Below, piece after piece: positions 45,119 through 54,473 of a DNA stretch of 64,000 nucleotides; position 1 is the stretch's first letter, and each line of letters starts with the position of its first letter. The notes under the pieces were generated by a model. That model was not told where the DNA came from. It ran no database searches and was given only the letters and a program-made list of their open reading frames with translations. A program made the translations under genes and the position numbers. This DNA is from Flavobacterium quisquiliarum (GTDB lineage: Bacteria; Bacteroidota; Bacteroidia; Flavobacteriales; Flavobacteriaceae), in contig NZ_WWEM01000031.1 of assembly GCF_019308285.1 (NCBI RefSeq), positions 62,001-126,000 of the forward strand, written 5' to 3'.

Positions 45119-47506
45119 CTATTCTAAATTACTCTTACTGAAATAGTTAGACATAAAAGTAACAAAACTGACAATGGTAATTGTACTCAACGGCATAATG
45201 ATTGCTGCAACTATCGGAAGCAGGTTTCCAGTAACCGCAAAAGTCAGTCCGACAACGTTGTAGAGCAATGATAAGCCAAAACTCATCTTGATGATAAAAA
45301 TCGCCTTATGAGAAAGCTTTAAAAAGTAATTTAACCGTGAGAATTCTGAAGCGTCTAAAATGGCATCGCAAGCGGGTGAAAAGACATTTACATTCTCTGA
45401 AATCGAAATTCCGACATTACTTTGTGCCAATGCTCCAGCATCATTCAAACCATCTCCTACCATCATAACATTCCTGCCGTTTTCCTGAAGTTTTTTTATA
45501 AATTCGAGTTTCTGATCTGGTTTTTGATTGAATACTAATTCGGTATTTTTGGGCAGAATAGCTTCAAGATTGGCTCTTTCTCCATCATTATCTCCAGAAA
45601 GTACTTTGATTTCGTAGTCTTTATTCAGTTTTGAAAAAAGTATTTCCAATCCTTCTCTATACTGGTTTTGAAAAACAAATCTTCCGAAATAAATTCCATC
45701 AATTTTAATATGCAAAGCCGTTTTTTCAATTTCGGAACCATCAGAAACCAAATTATCCACAAATTGCCCTGAACCAATTTTAATTTCTTTATTTTCGGCA
45801 ACAGCCAAAATCCCTTTTCCAGTAATCTCCTGAAATTCAAAAACATTAATCCTTTTTGTTTCGGGCAAAAAGTCATACAGCATTCTGCTTAAAGGGTGAT
45901 TTGAAGCACGTAAAACATTCTTAATCAGAACACTATTTTCATCTGAAATAACATTTCCCTCATATAAAATATTGGATTTTTTATTGGTTGTAATGGTTCC
46001 TGTTTTATCGAAAACAATCGTGTCAACTTTAGCCAATTGTTCAATCACAACAGCATTTTTGAGATAGAATTTCTTCTTTCCTAAAATCCTCAAAATATTA
46101 CCAAAAGTAAAAGGAGCCGTTAATGCCAATGCACAAGGACAAGCCACAATCAAAACCGCTGTAAAAACATTAAAAGCGATATTGGCATCTATAGAAATCC
46201 AATAACCAAAACCAGCAAATGCAATCAGCAATAAAATAGGGGTAAAATAACGGCTTATTGCATCTGTAATGGTCTTGTGTTTTTGATCTACTTTTTTCTG
46301 AAAAATTTCGTTACTCCACAGTTGGGTTAAATAACTTTGAGAAACCGAATGCAAAACTTCCATTTCGATTACTTTTCCAATCTGCTTCCCTCCTGCAAAA
46401 ACTTTATCTCCCGATTTTTTAGTAATCGGAACGGCTTCTCCTGTCACGAAACTATAATCAATATCGGCGTTTTCGCTGATTAAAATTCCATCAACCGGAA
46501 TCAATTCCTGATTACGAATCAATAAACGATCACCTTTAACAACATCATAAATCGCAACATTATCTTCTGAAGCATCTTTATTGATTTTGGTTACAGCAAT
46601 GGGAAAATAAGATTTAAAATCCCTTTCAAAACTTAAAAAACTATACGTTTTAATCTGGAACATTTTACCAAGCAGCATAAAAAATACCAAACTTGCTAAA
46701 CTATCGAAGAAACCAGGCCCGTGATCCATAAGCATATCGTAAGTACTACGAATAAACATCACGATAATTCCCAGCGCAATAGGAATATCAATATTGAGCA
46801 TTCGAGTTCTGATACTGTGATACGCCGAAACATAATATCCGCTTGCAGAATATAAAAAACTTGGCAATGCCAATAAGAAAATCAATAATCGGAAGAACGG
46901 TTTGTAGCTATCCAACCAGAATTCTTTCATTTCGAAATATTCGGGAAATGAAAGCAGCATGATATTACCAAAACAGAAAAAAGCGACACCCAATTTATAG
47001 GTTAAACTTCTGTCTACTTTTGTTTTTCCTGTTTCGTAATTTTCTAAACTGATGTAAGGCTCGTAACCAATTGAACTCAACATATACACGATTTCTTTTA
47101 AAGAAACAGTATCTGAATTGAACGTGATTCGAACTCTTTTTTCATGGAAATTAACCTGAGAAATACTAATTCCAGGCTGTAATCGGTTTAAATTTTCTAA
47201 AATCCAAATACAAGAACTGCAATGGATATGCGGAATATTTAAAGAAACAATAGCCGTGTTTCCTTCTTGAAATTCCAATACTTTTGAAAGTATGGCTTCA
47301 TTATCTAAAAAATCGTATTTTCCTGCAATGTCCTGTGGTGTGGCACCAGGCGATTTTTCGAAATCATAATAAGAGGTTAAATCGTTGCTGCTGAAAATTT
47401 CATACACTGTTTTACAGCCAGCACAACAAAACTTTTTATCATCAAAATCAATTTCTTCATTTTGTTCAATAGTTAAACCACAATGAAAACAACTTTGCTC
47501 CCTCAT
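45119..47506 (-). CDS. ccoI: Copper-transporting P1B-type ATPase, CcoI-like
   Basis: The 795-residue product is a heavy-metal P-type ATPase. The N-terminus has a zinc-finger-like pair (CFHCG and CCAGC) seen in CcoI-type pumps, then an HMA domain with HCSSC near residue 95. Eight membrane helices include CPCALALTAP, the copper-specific CPC motif. The actuator motif VTGEAVPI, phosphorylation motif DKTGTIT and hinge GDGLNDAGAL are all present. It exports copper for cbb3 oxidase assembly. The first in-frame ATG (47548) lies upstream of the predicted transcription start, so the ATG at 47506 (MREQSCFHCG) is used. Confidence 0.93.
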   Translation of the reverse strand: MREQSCFHCGLTIEQNEEIDFDDKKFCCAGCKTVYEIFSSNDLTSYYDFEKSPGATPQDIAGKYDFLDNEAILSKVLEFQEGNTAIVSLNIPHIHCSSCIWILENLNRLQPGISISQVNFHEKRVRITFNSDTVSLKEIVYMLSSIGYEPYISLENYETGKTKVDRSLTYKLGVAFFCFGNIMLLSFPEYFEMKEFWLDSYKPFFRLLIFLLALPSFLYSASGYYVSAYHSIRTRMLNIDIPIALGIIVMFIRSTYDMLMDHGPGFFDSLASLVFFMLLGKMFQIKTYSFLSFERDFKSYFPIAVTKINKDASEDNVAIYDVVKGDRLLIRNQELIPVDGILISENADIDYSFVTGEAVPITKKSGDKVFAGGKQIGKVIEMEVLHSVSQSYLTQLWSNEIFQKKVDQKHKTITDAISRYFTPILLLIAFAGFGYWISIDANIAFNVFTAVLIVACPCALALTAPFTFGNILRILGKKKFYLKNAVVIEQLAKVDTIVFDKTGTITTNKKSNILYEGNVISDENSVLIKNVLRASNHPLSRMLYDFLPETKRINVFEFQEITGKGILAVAENKEIKIGSGQFVDNLVSDGSEIEKTALHIKIDGIYFGRFVFQNQYREGLEILFSKLNKDYEIKVLSGDNDGERANLEAILPKNTELVFNQKPDQKLEFIKKLQENGRNVMMVGDGLNDAGALAQSNVGISISENVNVFSPACDAILDASEFSRLNYFLKLSHKAIFIIKMSFGLSLLYNVVGLTFAVTGNLLPIVAAIIMPLSTITIVSFVTFMSNYFSKSNLE

Positions 47507-47526
47507 AAACTTGTTTTTATTTGCGA

Positions 47527-47570
47527 CAAATTTCCAATTAAAGCACAATTATTAAGATGATAATTGTCAT
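47527..47570 (-). promoter_or_regulatory. Crp/Fnr-type operator and -7 box of the copper ATPase gene
   Basis: ATGATAATTGTCAT (47557-47570) is followed on the minus strand by GAAATTTG (47534-47527), one mismatch from TAnnTTTG. The palindrome centre is again 36.5 bp from the last base of the box. The leader to the ATG at 47506 would be about 15 bases. Confidence 0.75.
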
Positions 47571-47683
47571 GTTATACCTAAATTGAATTCTAATTAAACC
47601 TGATTAAGAGCATTCAAAATAGCAACAATTCTAATTTATAATAATTTTACGATATAATAATGGCTAAAACTCTTAAATATTTT

Positions 47684-47691
47684 TAATTTTG
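47684..47691 (+). promoter_or_regulatory. -7 promoter element of the Crp/Fnr-family regulator
   Basis: TAATTTTG lies 18 bases before the ATG at 47710 and overlaps an alternative TTG start at 47689, which it therefore argues against. No ATGAT-N4-RTCAT box is seen at the matching distance, so autoregulation is not indicated. Confidence 0.65.
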
Positions 47692-47709
47692 TCCCAAACA
47701 ACTATTGTC

Positions 47710-48393
47710 ATGAATAAATGTGATCAATGCATTGTACGCCAGCTTAGCTCTTTAAAAGCCCTTAACAAAGAAGAAGTTATAAAATTAGCCAGCAGTAAAA
47801 CCACTTACAAAATTAAAAAAGGGGAAGCCATTTTTGAAGAAGGCGAAGTCACTAATGGAGTATTTTGTGTAAAAGATGGTGTTGGTAAACTTTCAAAATT
47901 GAGCGCAAACGGAAAAGACCAAATCGTAAAATTGGTTAAATCTGGAGAACTTCTTGGACAACGTTCAATGATTAGCAATGAGCCAGCAAACTTAACGGCA
48001 AAAGCAATCGCAGACATGGAAGTTTGTTTTATTCCGAAAGCCGAAATCATCAATTTCTTTAACAGCAACAATCAGTTTTCTTTAAATATGATGCAGTCTG
48101 TCTGCGAAGATTTAAAAGAATCTGAAAATGAAAAAATTGCGTTAGTTCAGAAAACAGTAAAACAAAGATTAGCTGAAACTTTACTTCAATTACACGAAGC
48201 TTTTGGAGAAGATACAGATAAAACCCTGAAAGTTCAACTAACCAGAGAAGAACTTGCAGGAATTATTGGTACTGCAACTGAAAGCTGTATTCGTTTATTA
48301 TCTGATTTTAACAAATCAGAATTGATTGAATTGGTTGGTAAAAAGATTATGCTTAAAAATGTTCGTGCTTTAAAGAAACTAGCTGAAAATTAA
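47710..48393 (+). CDS. Crp/Fnr-family transcriptional regulator
   Basis: The 227-residue regulator has an N-terminal cyclic-nucleotide-type beta roll (about 20-120), a dimer helix (about 120-150) and a C-terminal winged helix. The recognition helix is about 187-200 (E191, I194, R195). Cysteines occur at 4, 7, 53, 106 and 132. C4-x2-C7 plus C106 partly recall Fnr, but the full C-x2-C-x5-C set is missing. It is divergent from the copper-ATPase gene. Identical operator architectures at hemN, cco and the ATPase make it the natural candidate activator for low-oxygen respiration. Sensing by an iron-sulfur cluster is uncertain. Confidence 0.92.
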   Translation: MNKCDQCIVRQLSSLKALNKEEVIKLASSKTTYKIKKGEAIFEEGEVTNGVFCVKDGVGKLSKLSANGKDQIVKLVKSGELLGQRSMISNEPANLTAKAIADMEVCFIPKAEIINFFNSNNQFSLNMMQSVCEDLKESENEKIALVQKTVKQRLAETLLQLHEAFGEDTDKTLKVQLTREELAGIIGTATESCIRLLSDFNKSELIELVGKKIMLKNVRALKKLAEN

Positions 48394-49160
48394 AGCTTTT
48401 TCGCTTCATTCCAAAAAACATCCATTTCGCTAAGCGTCATATCTGATAAAGATTTTCCTAATTCGCCTGCTTTACTTTCTAAGTATTGAAAGCGTTTAAT
48501 GAATTTTTTATTGGTTCTTTCCAATGCATCTTCTGGATTTACCTTTAAAAATCGAGCGTAATTAATCATCGAAAACAAAACATCTCCAAATTCGTCTTCA
48601 ATTTTATCTTGATTTCCAGAATTTACTTCATCTTGCAATTCTTGTAATTCTTCCTGTACTTTATCCCAAACTTGATGCGGTTCCTCCCAGTCAAAACCTA
48701 CTCCTTTTACTTTATCCTGAATTCTACTTGCTTTAACCAAAGCGGGAAGGCTTCTCGGAACTCCTTCTAAAACTGATTTTTTACCTTCTTTCAATTTTAG
48801 TTTTTCCCAGTTTTGTTTGACTTCTTCTTCATTTTCCACTTTGACATCTCCATAAATATGAGGATGACGGTGAATCAACTTTTCGCAGATTTCGTTACAG
48901 ACATCGGCAATATCAAAATCATTAGTTTCACTGCCTATTTTAGCATAAAAAACAATATGAAGAAGTAGATCGCCTAATTCTTTTTTAACTTCATTCAAAT
49001 CATTGTCCAGAATAGCATCTCCCAGTTCGTAGGTCTCTTCGATTGTTAAATGTCTTAAGGTCTGCAGCGTTTGTTTTTTATCCCATGGACATTGTTCACG
49101 AAGTTCATCCATAATGTTTAATAATCTTTCAAACGCTTTTAACTGGTTTTCTCTATTCAT
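48390..49160 (-). CDS. mazG: Nucleoside triphosphate pyrophosphohydrolase MazG
   Basis: The 256-residue product has two MazG domains. The first has CPWDKKQT and EETYELGDAI, then ELGDLLLHIVFYAKI with the ExxE and ExxD magnesium ligands. The second has EELQELQDEV and EFGDVLFSMINYAR. It hydrolyses NTPs to NMP and pyrophosphate, cleaning damaged or excess nucleotides. It is convergent with the Crp/Fnr gene and the two stop codons overlap by four bases. Full family length. Confidence 0.94.
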   Translation of the reverse strand: MNRENQLKAFERLLNIMDELREQCPWDKKQTLQTLRHLTIEETYELGDAILDNDLNEVKKELGDLLLHIVFYAKIGSETNDFDIADVCNEICEKLIHRHPHIYGDVKVENEEEVKQNWEKLKLKEGKKSVLEGVPRSLPALVKASRIQDKVKGVGFDWEEPHQVWDKVQEELQELQDEVNSGNQDKIEDEFGDVLFSMINYARFLKVNPEDALERTNKKFIKRFQYLESKAGELGKSLSDMTLSEMDVFWNEAKKL

Positions 49161-49203
49161 TTTGAAGTCTTTTAAATTTAAAGCTTATTTGGTAAAATTA
49201 AAA

Positions 49204-49233
49204 AATCCTGTCAAGAAACATCTCAACAGGATT
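49204..49233 (-). terminator. Terminator of the DUF5606-type gene
   Basis: AATCCTGT (49204-49211) and ACAGGATT (49226-49233) pair around a 14-base loop, with a T-rich tail on the minus strand. Confidence 0.7.
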
Positions 49234-49256
49234 GATTTATATTGAAAGAAAAACTA

Positions 49257-49742
49257 CTATTCTTCTTTTTTAGCTTTTGCTTTTTTAGCAGCTGGAGCTT
49301 TTTTAGATTTTTCTTCAGCAACTGGAGCTTCTTCTTTAGCCTCTTCAACAGCTGGAGCTAAATCTGTTACTAATCCTTTCGCTTGAAGCGTATTATACCA
49401 GTTTAATACTTTTTTAATATCTGAAGGATATACTCTTTCTTCGTCGTAAGTTGGAAGAATTTCTTTAAAATAAGCAGCCAAAGTAGCATTGTCTTCTTTA
49501 TGAGAAATCGCTTGTCCTTTGTTCTCTTTAACGGCAATTTGCTGCATTACTTCAGTTAACGGTTTTTCACCTTCATAAGTATAAATCGAAATCTCAGACA
49601 ATAAACTTACATTGCTTTTTAGATTTACAGTAATCTTCTTCCCATCAATTAATGATTCCGCCACAAAACCTGTACGAGTTTGAACTTTCAATTCATATAA
49701 ACCTGGTTTTCCTGAAATGGCTAAAATTTTCGTTAAATTCAT
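49257..49742 (-). CDS. DUF5606-type conserved protein
   Basis: The 161-residue product has a conserved N-terminal 130 residues (KILAISGKPGLYELKVQTRTGFVAESL in pieces, then EVMQQIA and VLNWYNTLQAKGLV). An Ala/Glu/Lys-rich tail from about 130 to the end resembles a histone H1-like basic region. The N-terminal part matches the Bacteroidota DUF5606 group by eye. It has no signal peptide. It lies 60 bases after def on the same strand. The role is unknown; the basic tail could bind nucleic acid. Confidence 0.8.
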   Translation of the reverse strand: MNLTKILAISGKPGLYELKVQTRTGFVAESLIDGKKITVNLKSNVSLLSEISIYTYEGEKPLTEVMQQIAVKENKGQAISHKEDNATLAAYFKEILPTYDEERVYPSDIKKVLNWYNTLQAKGLVTDLAPAVEEAKEEAPVAEEKSKKAPAAKKAKAKKEE

Positions 49743-49801
49743 TTTATTAAAATTTGTATTAAGAATTTGATTTATTTTTTGTTTCTAAGTAGTTAGAAAA
49801 C

Positions 49802-50392
49802 TTATCTTCCTTTTTTGGCCGCAAAAAACTTCATCCTATATTCCTGAAACGTTTTTCCTTCAGTAATATTTTTAAGCTTCTTTTGGATCAAACGTTTTTT
49901 AAGAGACGAAATTTTATCTGTAAATAAAATTCCCTCAATATGATCGTATTCGTGCTGGATTACTCTAGCAATTAAACCATCGAATACTTCAGTCTTCATT
50001 ACAAAATCCTCTTCACAATATTCAATTGTAACCGTTGGCTTTCTGTAAACATCTTCGCGCACATCTGGAATACTCAAACATCCTTCATTAAAACCCCACT
50101 CTTCTCCTTCTTCTTTAACAATTTTAGCATTGATAAAAGTCTTTTTAAAACCTTTCAAATCTTTTTGTTCTTCTGAAGGTAAATCCTCATCATCACTAAA
50201 AGGTGTTGTATCAATAACAAACAAACGAATCGGTAGTCCAACCTGCGGCGCCGCAAGCCCAACTCCGTACGCATTATACATAGTCTCGTACATATTTGCG
50301 ATCGTTTCTTTTAGGTTTGGATATTCTGGCGTAATGTCCTGCCCTACTTTTCTTAAAACAGGATCACCGTATCCTACAATTGGTAAAATCAT
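49802..50392 (-). CDS. def: Peptide deformylase
   Basis: The 196-residue enzyme removes the formyl group from the N-terminal methionine of new proteins. All three motifs are present: GVGLAAPQVG at about 43-52, EGCLSIP with the metal-binding Cys, and QHEYDH with the two metal-binding His and the catalytic Glu. Length and order fit the type I enzyme. A TATTTTTG -7 box lies on the minus strand at 50463-50456. No fmt gene is adjacent. Confidence 0.96.
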   Translation of the reverse strand: MILPIVGYGDPVLRKVGQDITPEYPNLKETIANMYETMYNAYGVGLAAPQVGLPIRLFVIDTTPFSDDEDLPSEEQKDLKGFKKTFINAKIVKEEGEEWGFNEGCLSIPDVREDVYRKPTVTIEYCEEDFVMKTEVFDGLIARVIQHEYDHIEGILFTDKISSLKKRLIQKKLKNITEGKTFQEYRMKFFAAKKGR

Positions 50393-50455
50393 TTGTTTTT
50401 ATTTTTGTTTTTAGGTGCTGCAAAAACAGAATTAAAGTTCTGATATTTCAGCTGG

Positions 50456-50463
50456 CAAAAATA
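50456..50463 (-). promoter_or_regulatory. -7 promoter element of def
   Basis: TATTTTTG on the minus strand, about 64 bases before the def ATG. Confidence 0.5.
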
Positions 50464-50568
50464 GTAAAAAATAGTCAATGAATAATTCTATTAGTCTATT
50501 ATGTTATATTTTTTCCTAACTGCCGAAAATCTCAGCTATAATTGTGCCAAAATCACTCTTACAATTCT

Positions 50569-50576
50569 TACCTTTG
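50569..50576 (+). promoter_or_regulatory. -7 promoter element of the FUSC-family gene
   Basis: TACCTTTG, 18 bases before the ATG at 50594. It lies inside the 5' extension of the open frame and so supports the downstream start. Confidence 0.6.
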
Positions 50577-50593
50577 CTAGTAAACCGCTTTCT

Positions 50594-52816
50594 ATGATTG
50601 ATAAAATTTCAAAATTTACAAACAGCACATCCTTTTTGAATGCCTCTAAAGTAACTATTGCTTCTGTTGTTCCTGTTTTAGTTTTAAATTTTTTAGGTCA
50701 TTTTGAAATTGGTTTTACAATTGCTTTGGGCGCTTTTTATACTTACCCTAGTGATATTCCGAGTTCTTTAATTCATAAAATAAAAGGATTAATTGCTGCT
50801 TCCTTTATCGTATCAGGAGTAAATCTTTTAGTCAATTTAGCCTATCCTTATCCCGTATTATTTTATCCTTTTTTAGGGTTTTTATTATTTGCTTGTTCCA
50901 TGATTTCCGTTTACGGACAGCGTGCGACTTTAATTTCATTCTCGGCTCTATTGTCCATTTCACTTTCATTTGGACATTTGCATGAAGGCATTGAAGCTTT
51001 TGAATATTCTGGTTTTATATTTATTGGAGGGATTTTATACTTAATTGTATCATTGGTATTTCATTTTGTACAGCCTTATAAATATGTTGAATTGCAAATT
51101 GCAGAAGGAATCAAACTTACTGCCAAGTATTTAAAACTAAGAGGTGATTTATGGAGTCCGGAAGCTAATAGACAAGCGATTATCGAAAAACAATTGGCTG
51201 TGCAGGTCGAATTGAATCTTATTCATGAAGATCTACGAAAAATGCTCATTGGAAATCAAAATGCATCTGGAACCACAAGTCAAAACAGGAAAATGCTTTT
51301 GGTCTTTATTACTTTGGTTGAAATTCAGGAACTGGCGCTTTACACTTCTTTTGACCACAGTAAACTTCATGAAAAATTTGCGAAACATCCTGATGTTTTA
51401 AGAACCTATCAAAATGTCGCTTACAAACTGGCTTCTACCTTAAAAAAGCTATCCAAAAATGTGAATCATATTAGTGTTTACGTGGACAAACAAGATTTAA
51501 AAAACGAATTGGATGCTTTGGAATTTGCCATTTTTGATTATGAAAAAACATTAGGAAAAGAAGAAGCTGCCGAAGGTGTTTTGATGCTGACCAATATGCT
51601 GAAATATGCCAAAAATCAAGTTGGTAAAATAAAAATTATTCAGCGTGCACTTTCTTTGGCCATGCAGTCTTACAAACTAAAAGATAAAGACAAAGAACTG
51701 GAGAAATTCTTAACGCCTCAATATTATCCGCTTCGAACTTTAATCGAAAATTTATCTTATTCTTCTTCGATTTTCAGACATTCATTACGATTAACCATCA
51801 CCATTTTAATTGGTTTTTTCCTTGGACAGCTACTTCCTTTTCAAAATGTTTATTGGATTCTGCTCACGATAGTGGTCATCATGCGTCCAGGTTACGGATT
51901 GACAAAAGAGCGATCGTATCATAGAATGTTCGGAACTGTTTTAGGAGGGATTTTAGCTTTCGGAATTGTATCTTTCATTCAGAACCATGTTGCGCTCAGC
52001 ATTTTCTCTATTATTTGTATGCTTTTAGGGATTTCGTTTACCCAGATTAATTATAAAATCAGTGCCACTTTTGTGACAATGTATGTGGTTTTTATTTACG
52101 GAATTCTAACGCCAGACATCAACGAAGTAATACAATTCAGAATATTGGATTCTCTTGCTGGAGCGATTTTAGCCTTTATTGCCAATCAGTTTTTATGGCC
52201 TGCTTGGGAATTTATCAATACGCCGATTCATATCGAAAACTCCATTCGAGCCAATCGAAATTATCTCAAAGAAATTGCCGATTTTTACAATAAAAAAGGA
52301 GAAGTTCCAACGGCTTACAGATTGGCTAGGAAAAATGCTTTTGTGGAAATTGGAAATTTAATGACTTCTTTCCAGCGTATGATGCAGGAGCCAAAATCAA
52401 AACAGAAAACGATGCCTTTGGTTAATAAATTAGTGGTTTTAAATCACTCACTATTATCCGCTTTGGCTTCGCTATCCACTTATATTCAATCACATCAGAC
52501 TACATCGGCTTCAGATTCTTTTAATTATATCATCAAAACCATTTTAGCCAATTTAGACCATTCTATTGCCGTTTTAAGAAACGAAACGATTTTGACGGAT
52601 ACTTTTTTTGAGAAAGAAGATGTAACACTGCAATTTGAAGAATTAAAGCGAAAAAACTTTACCCGATTAGCCGAAGATGACGAATTGGATAAAGAAACCC
52701 GTCAGGCCAAAATGCAGGAAGCTTCAATGGTTATTGAGCAGTTAATCTGGATGAGTAATCTAGCAGAAAAAATCCTAAAAAACACAACCGACCTAAAAGC
52801 AACAAATCCAGATTAA
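50594..52816 (+). CDS. FUSC-family (YccS/YhfK-like) inner-membrane protein
   Basis: The 740-residue product has two blocks of membrane helices: residues about 15-155, and about 395-520 with the FUSC motif LLTIVVIMRPGYGLTKERSYHRMFGTVLGG in pieces. Each is followed by a soluble helical domain. The duplicated plan is that of the YccS/YhfK group of putative transporters related to fusaric-acid resistance and aromatic-acid export proteins. The frame opens at 50501, but a -7 box at 50569 and the conserved MIDKISKF start favour 50594. The substrate is unknown. Confidence 0.88.
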   Translation: MIDKISKFTNSTSFLNASKVTIASVVPVLVLNFLGHFEIGFTIALGAFYTYPSDIPSSLIHKIKGLIAASFIVSGVNLLVNLAYPYPVLFYPFLGFLLFACSMISVYGQRATLISFSALLSISLSFGHLHEGIEAFEYSGFIFIGGILYLIVSLVFHFVQPYKYVELQIAEGIKLTAKYLKLRGDLWSPEANRQAIIEKQLAVQVELNLIHEDLRKMLIGNQNASGTTSQNRKMLLVFITLVEIQELALYTSFDHSKLHEKFAKHPDVLRTYQNVAYKLASTLKKLSKNVNHISVYVDKQDLKNELDALEFAIFDYEKTLGKEEAAEGVLMLTNMLKYAKNQVGKIKIIQRALSLAMQSYKLKDKDKELEKFLTPQYYPLRTLIENLSYSSSIFRHSLRLTITILIGFFLGQLLPFQNVYWILLTIVVIMRPGYGLTKERSYHRMFGTVLGGILAFGIVSFIQNHVALSIFSIICMLLGISFTQINYKISATFVTMYVVFIYGILTPDINEVIQFRILDSLAGAILAFIANQFLWPAWEFINTPIHIENSIRANRNYLKEIADFYNKKGEVPTAYRLARKNAFVEIGNLMTSFQRMMQEPKSKQKTMPLVNKLVVLNHSLLSALASLSTYIQSHQTTSASDSFNYIIKTILANLDHSIAVLRNETILTDTFFEKEDVTLQFEELKRKNFTRLAEDDELDKETRQAKMQEASMVIEQLIWMSNLAEKILKNTTDLKATNPD

Positions 52817-52836
52817 TTCATCTGGATTTGCTTTTT
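52803..52836. terminator. Terminator overlapping the stop of the FUSC-family gene
   Basis: The perfect 10-bp stem CAAATCCAGA (52803-52812) with TCTGGATTTG (52821-52830) has an 8-base loop that contains the TAA stop codon, and a T run follows. Confidence 0.8.
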
Positions 52837-52853
52837 ATTCTAATTTGAGAAAC

Positions 52854-54347
52854 TTATTTTATTTTTAAAACTTCTGCTGTATGTTTTCTAAGCTCTGCTA
52901 AAAGCTCTGGCTTATCATTCAAAGTCTGACCATAAGAAGGAATCATTGTTTTCAATTTCGCTTCCCATTCTGGTGTTTTAATTTGATTAGTAAAACATCT
53001 GCTGATCAAATCCACCATAATTCCTACTGCTGTAGAAGCTCCTGGCGAAGCACCTAATAAAACAGCTAAAGTTCCATCGTGCGTATTGATTACTTCTGTA
53101 CCGAATTCTAAAACACCGCCTTCTTTTTCATCTTTTTTGATTACTTGAACACGCTGTCCTGCTTTTTCCAGTTTCCAATCTTTGGAACGCGCTGTTGGTA
53201 AATATTCACGTAAAGCTTTCATTCTGTCTTTTGGAGACTGACGAACCTGCTCAATCAAATATTTAGTCAAAGGAATATTATGGTATCCAGCAGCTAACAT
53301 CGGAATTAAATTATTACGTTTAATTGACATTGGCAGATCCATGTAAGAGCCGTTTTTTAAGAAACGAGTTGAAAACCCTGCAAACGGACCAAAAAGAAGC
53401 GCTTTCTCACCATCAATTACGCGGGTATCAATATGAGGAACAGACATTGGAGGCGCTCCAACACTTGCTTTTCCATAAACTTTTGCTTGATGTTTTGCGA
53501 TTACTTCTGGATTAGTGCATTTCAGCCATTGTCCGCTTACCGGGAAACCTCCATAACCATTTCCTTCCGGCACATTTGCTTTTTCTAATAATGGTAAAGA
53601 ACCACCACCAGCACCAATAAATACAAATTTAGTATAAGCTTTACGAGTTTTTCCTGTTGATAAATCTTTAATTTTGATTCTCCAAGATTTATCTTCACGT
53701 TGTCTCAATTTTTTAACTTCATGATTGAAGAATAAAGAAACGCCGTCCAATTTTTCCAAGTAGTTAAACATACTTCTTGTTAAAGCACCAAAATTTACAT
53801 CGGTACCAATTTCCATATGAGTTGCAGCTAATTTTTCCTCAGCTTCACGTCCTTCCATTACTAACGGCATCCATTCTTGAAGTTGCTTAAAATCGGTACT
53901 GAAAGTCATATCAGAAAAGATTGGATTGCTCTGAAGAGCTTCGAATCTCTTTTTTAAATAATCAACATTTTTATCTCCCCACACAAAACTCATATGAGGA
54001 ACACTTCTAATAAAATTTTCAGGAGAAGGCACTTTGTTCTGCTGCACTAAGTAAGACCAAAATTGGCGCGAAATCTCGAATGATTCTGCAATACTTATTG
54101 CTTTTTTAGGATCGATACTGCCGTCTGCCTTTTCTGGAGTATAATTTAATTCACAAAAAGCGGAGTGTCCTGTTCCTGCATTATTCCAAGCATCTGAGCT
54201 TTCTGCTGCGGCAACATCTAATCTTTCGTAAATTTCAATTTTTATATCCGGTTGTAATTCTTTCAAAATTACTCCAAGAGTGGCACTCATTATTCCAGCG
54301 CCAATGAGTACTACATCACTATTTGAACGTATGGTTTCGTCAGGCAT
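52854..54347 (-). CDS. mqo: Malate:quinone oxidoreductase
   Basis: The 497-residue FAD enzyme oxidises malate to oxaloacetate and passes electrons to quinone at the inner face of the membrane. VVLIGAGIMSATLG at the N-terminus binds FAD, NNAGTGHSAFCELNYTP is the Mqo signature, and GASPGASTAVGIM lies near the end. The ATG at 54347 (MPDETIRS) is preferred. An ATG at 54392 would add 15 residues and lies upstream of the -7 box TACCTTTG (minus strand, 54377-54370). Length is standard. Confidence 0.95.
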   Translation of the reverse strand: MPDETIRSNSDVVLIGAGIMSATLGVILKELQPDIKIEIYERLDVAAAESSDAWNNAGTGHSAFCELNYTPEKADGSIDPKKAISIAESFEISRQFWSYLVQQNKVPSPENFIRSVPHMSFVWGDKNVDYLKKRFEALQSNPIFSDMTFSTDFKQLQEWMPLVMEGREAEEKLAATHMEIGTDVNFGALTRSMFNYLEKLDGVSLFFNHEVKKLRQREDKSWRIKIKDLSTGKTRKAYTKFVFIGAGGGSLPLLEKANVPEGNGYGGFPVSGQWLKCTNPEVIAKHQAKVYGKASVGAPPMSVPHIDTRVIDGEKALLFGPFAGFSTRFLKNGSYMDLPMSIKRNNLIPMLAAGYHNIPLTKYLIEQVRQSPKDRMKALREYLPTARSKDWKLEKAGQRVQVIKKDEKEGGVLEFGTEVINTHDGTLAVLLGASPGASTAVGIMVDLISRCFTNQIKTPEWEAKLKTMIPSYGQTLNDKPELLAELRKHTAEVLKIK

Positions 54348-54369
54348 AACAGTATTTTTATTTAAAGTG

Positions 54370-54377
54370 CAAAGGTA
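54370..54377 (-). promoter_or_regulatory. -7 promoter element of mqo
   Basis: TACCTTTG on the minus strand, 23 bases before the ATG at 54347; no clear -33 element. Confidence 0.55.
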
Positions 54378-54473
54378 CTTTTTTAATTGCAAAAAAAAAC
54401 TAATTTTTACAAGATAAAAGTTAGGATTTTCTAAAAACCATTAAATTATAAACAAAAAATCCGACGAAGAGTG

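Noticed and set aside
47648..47661. Fnr-type operator in front of the regulator gene
   Set aside because: The sequence at the matching distance does not resemble ATGAT-N4-RTCAT.
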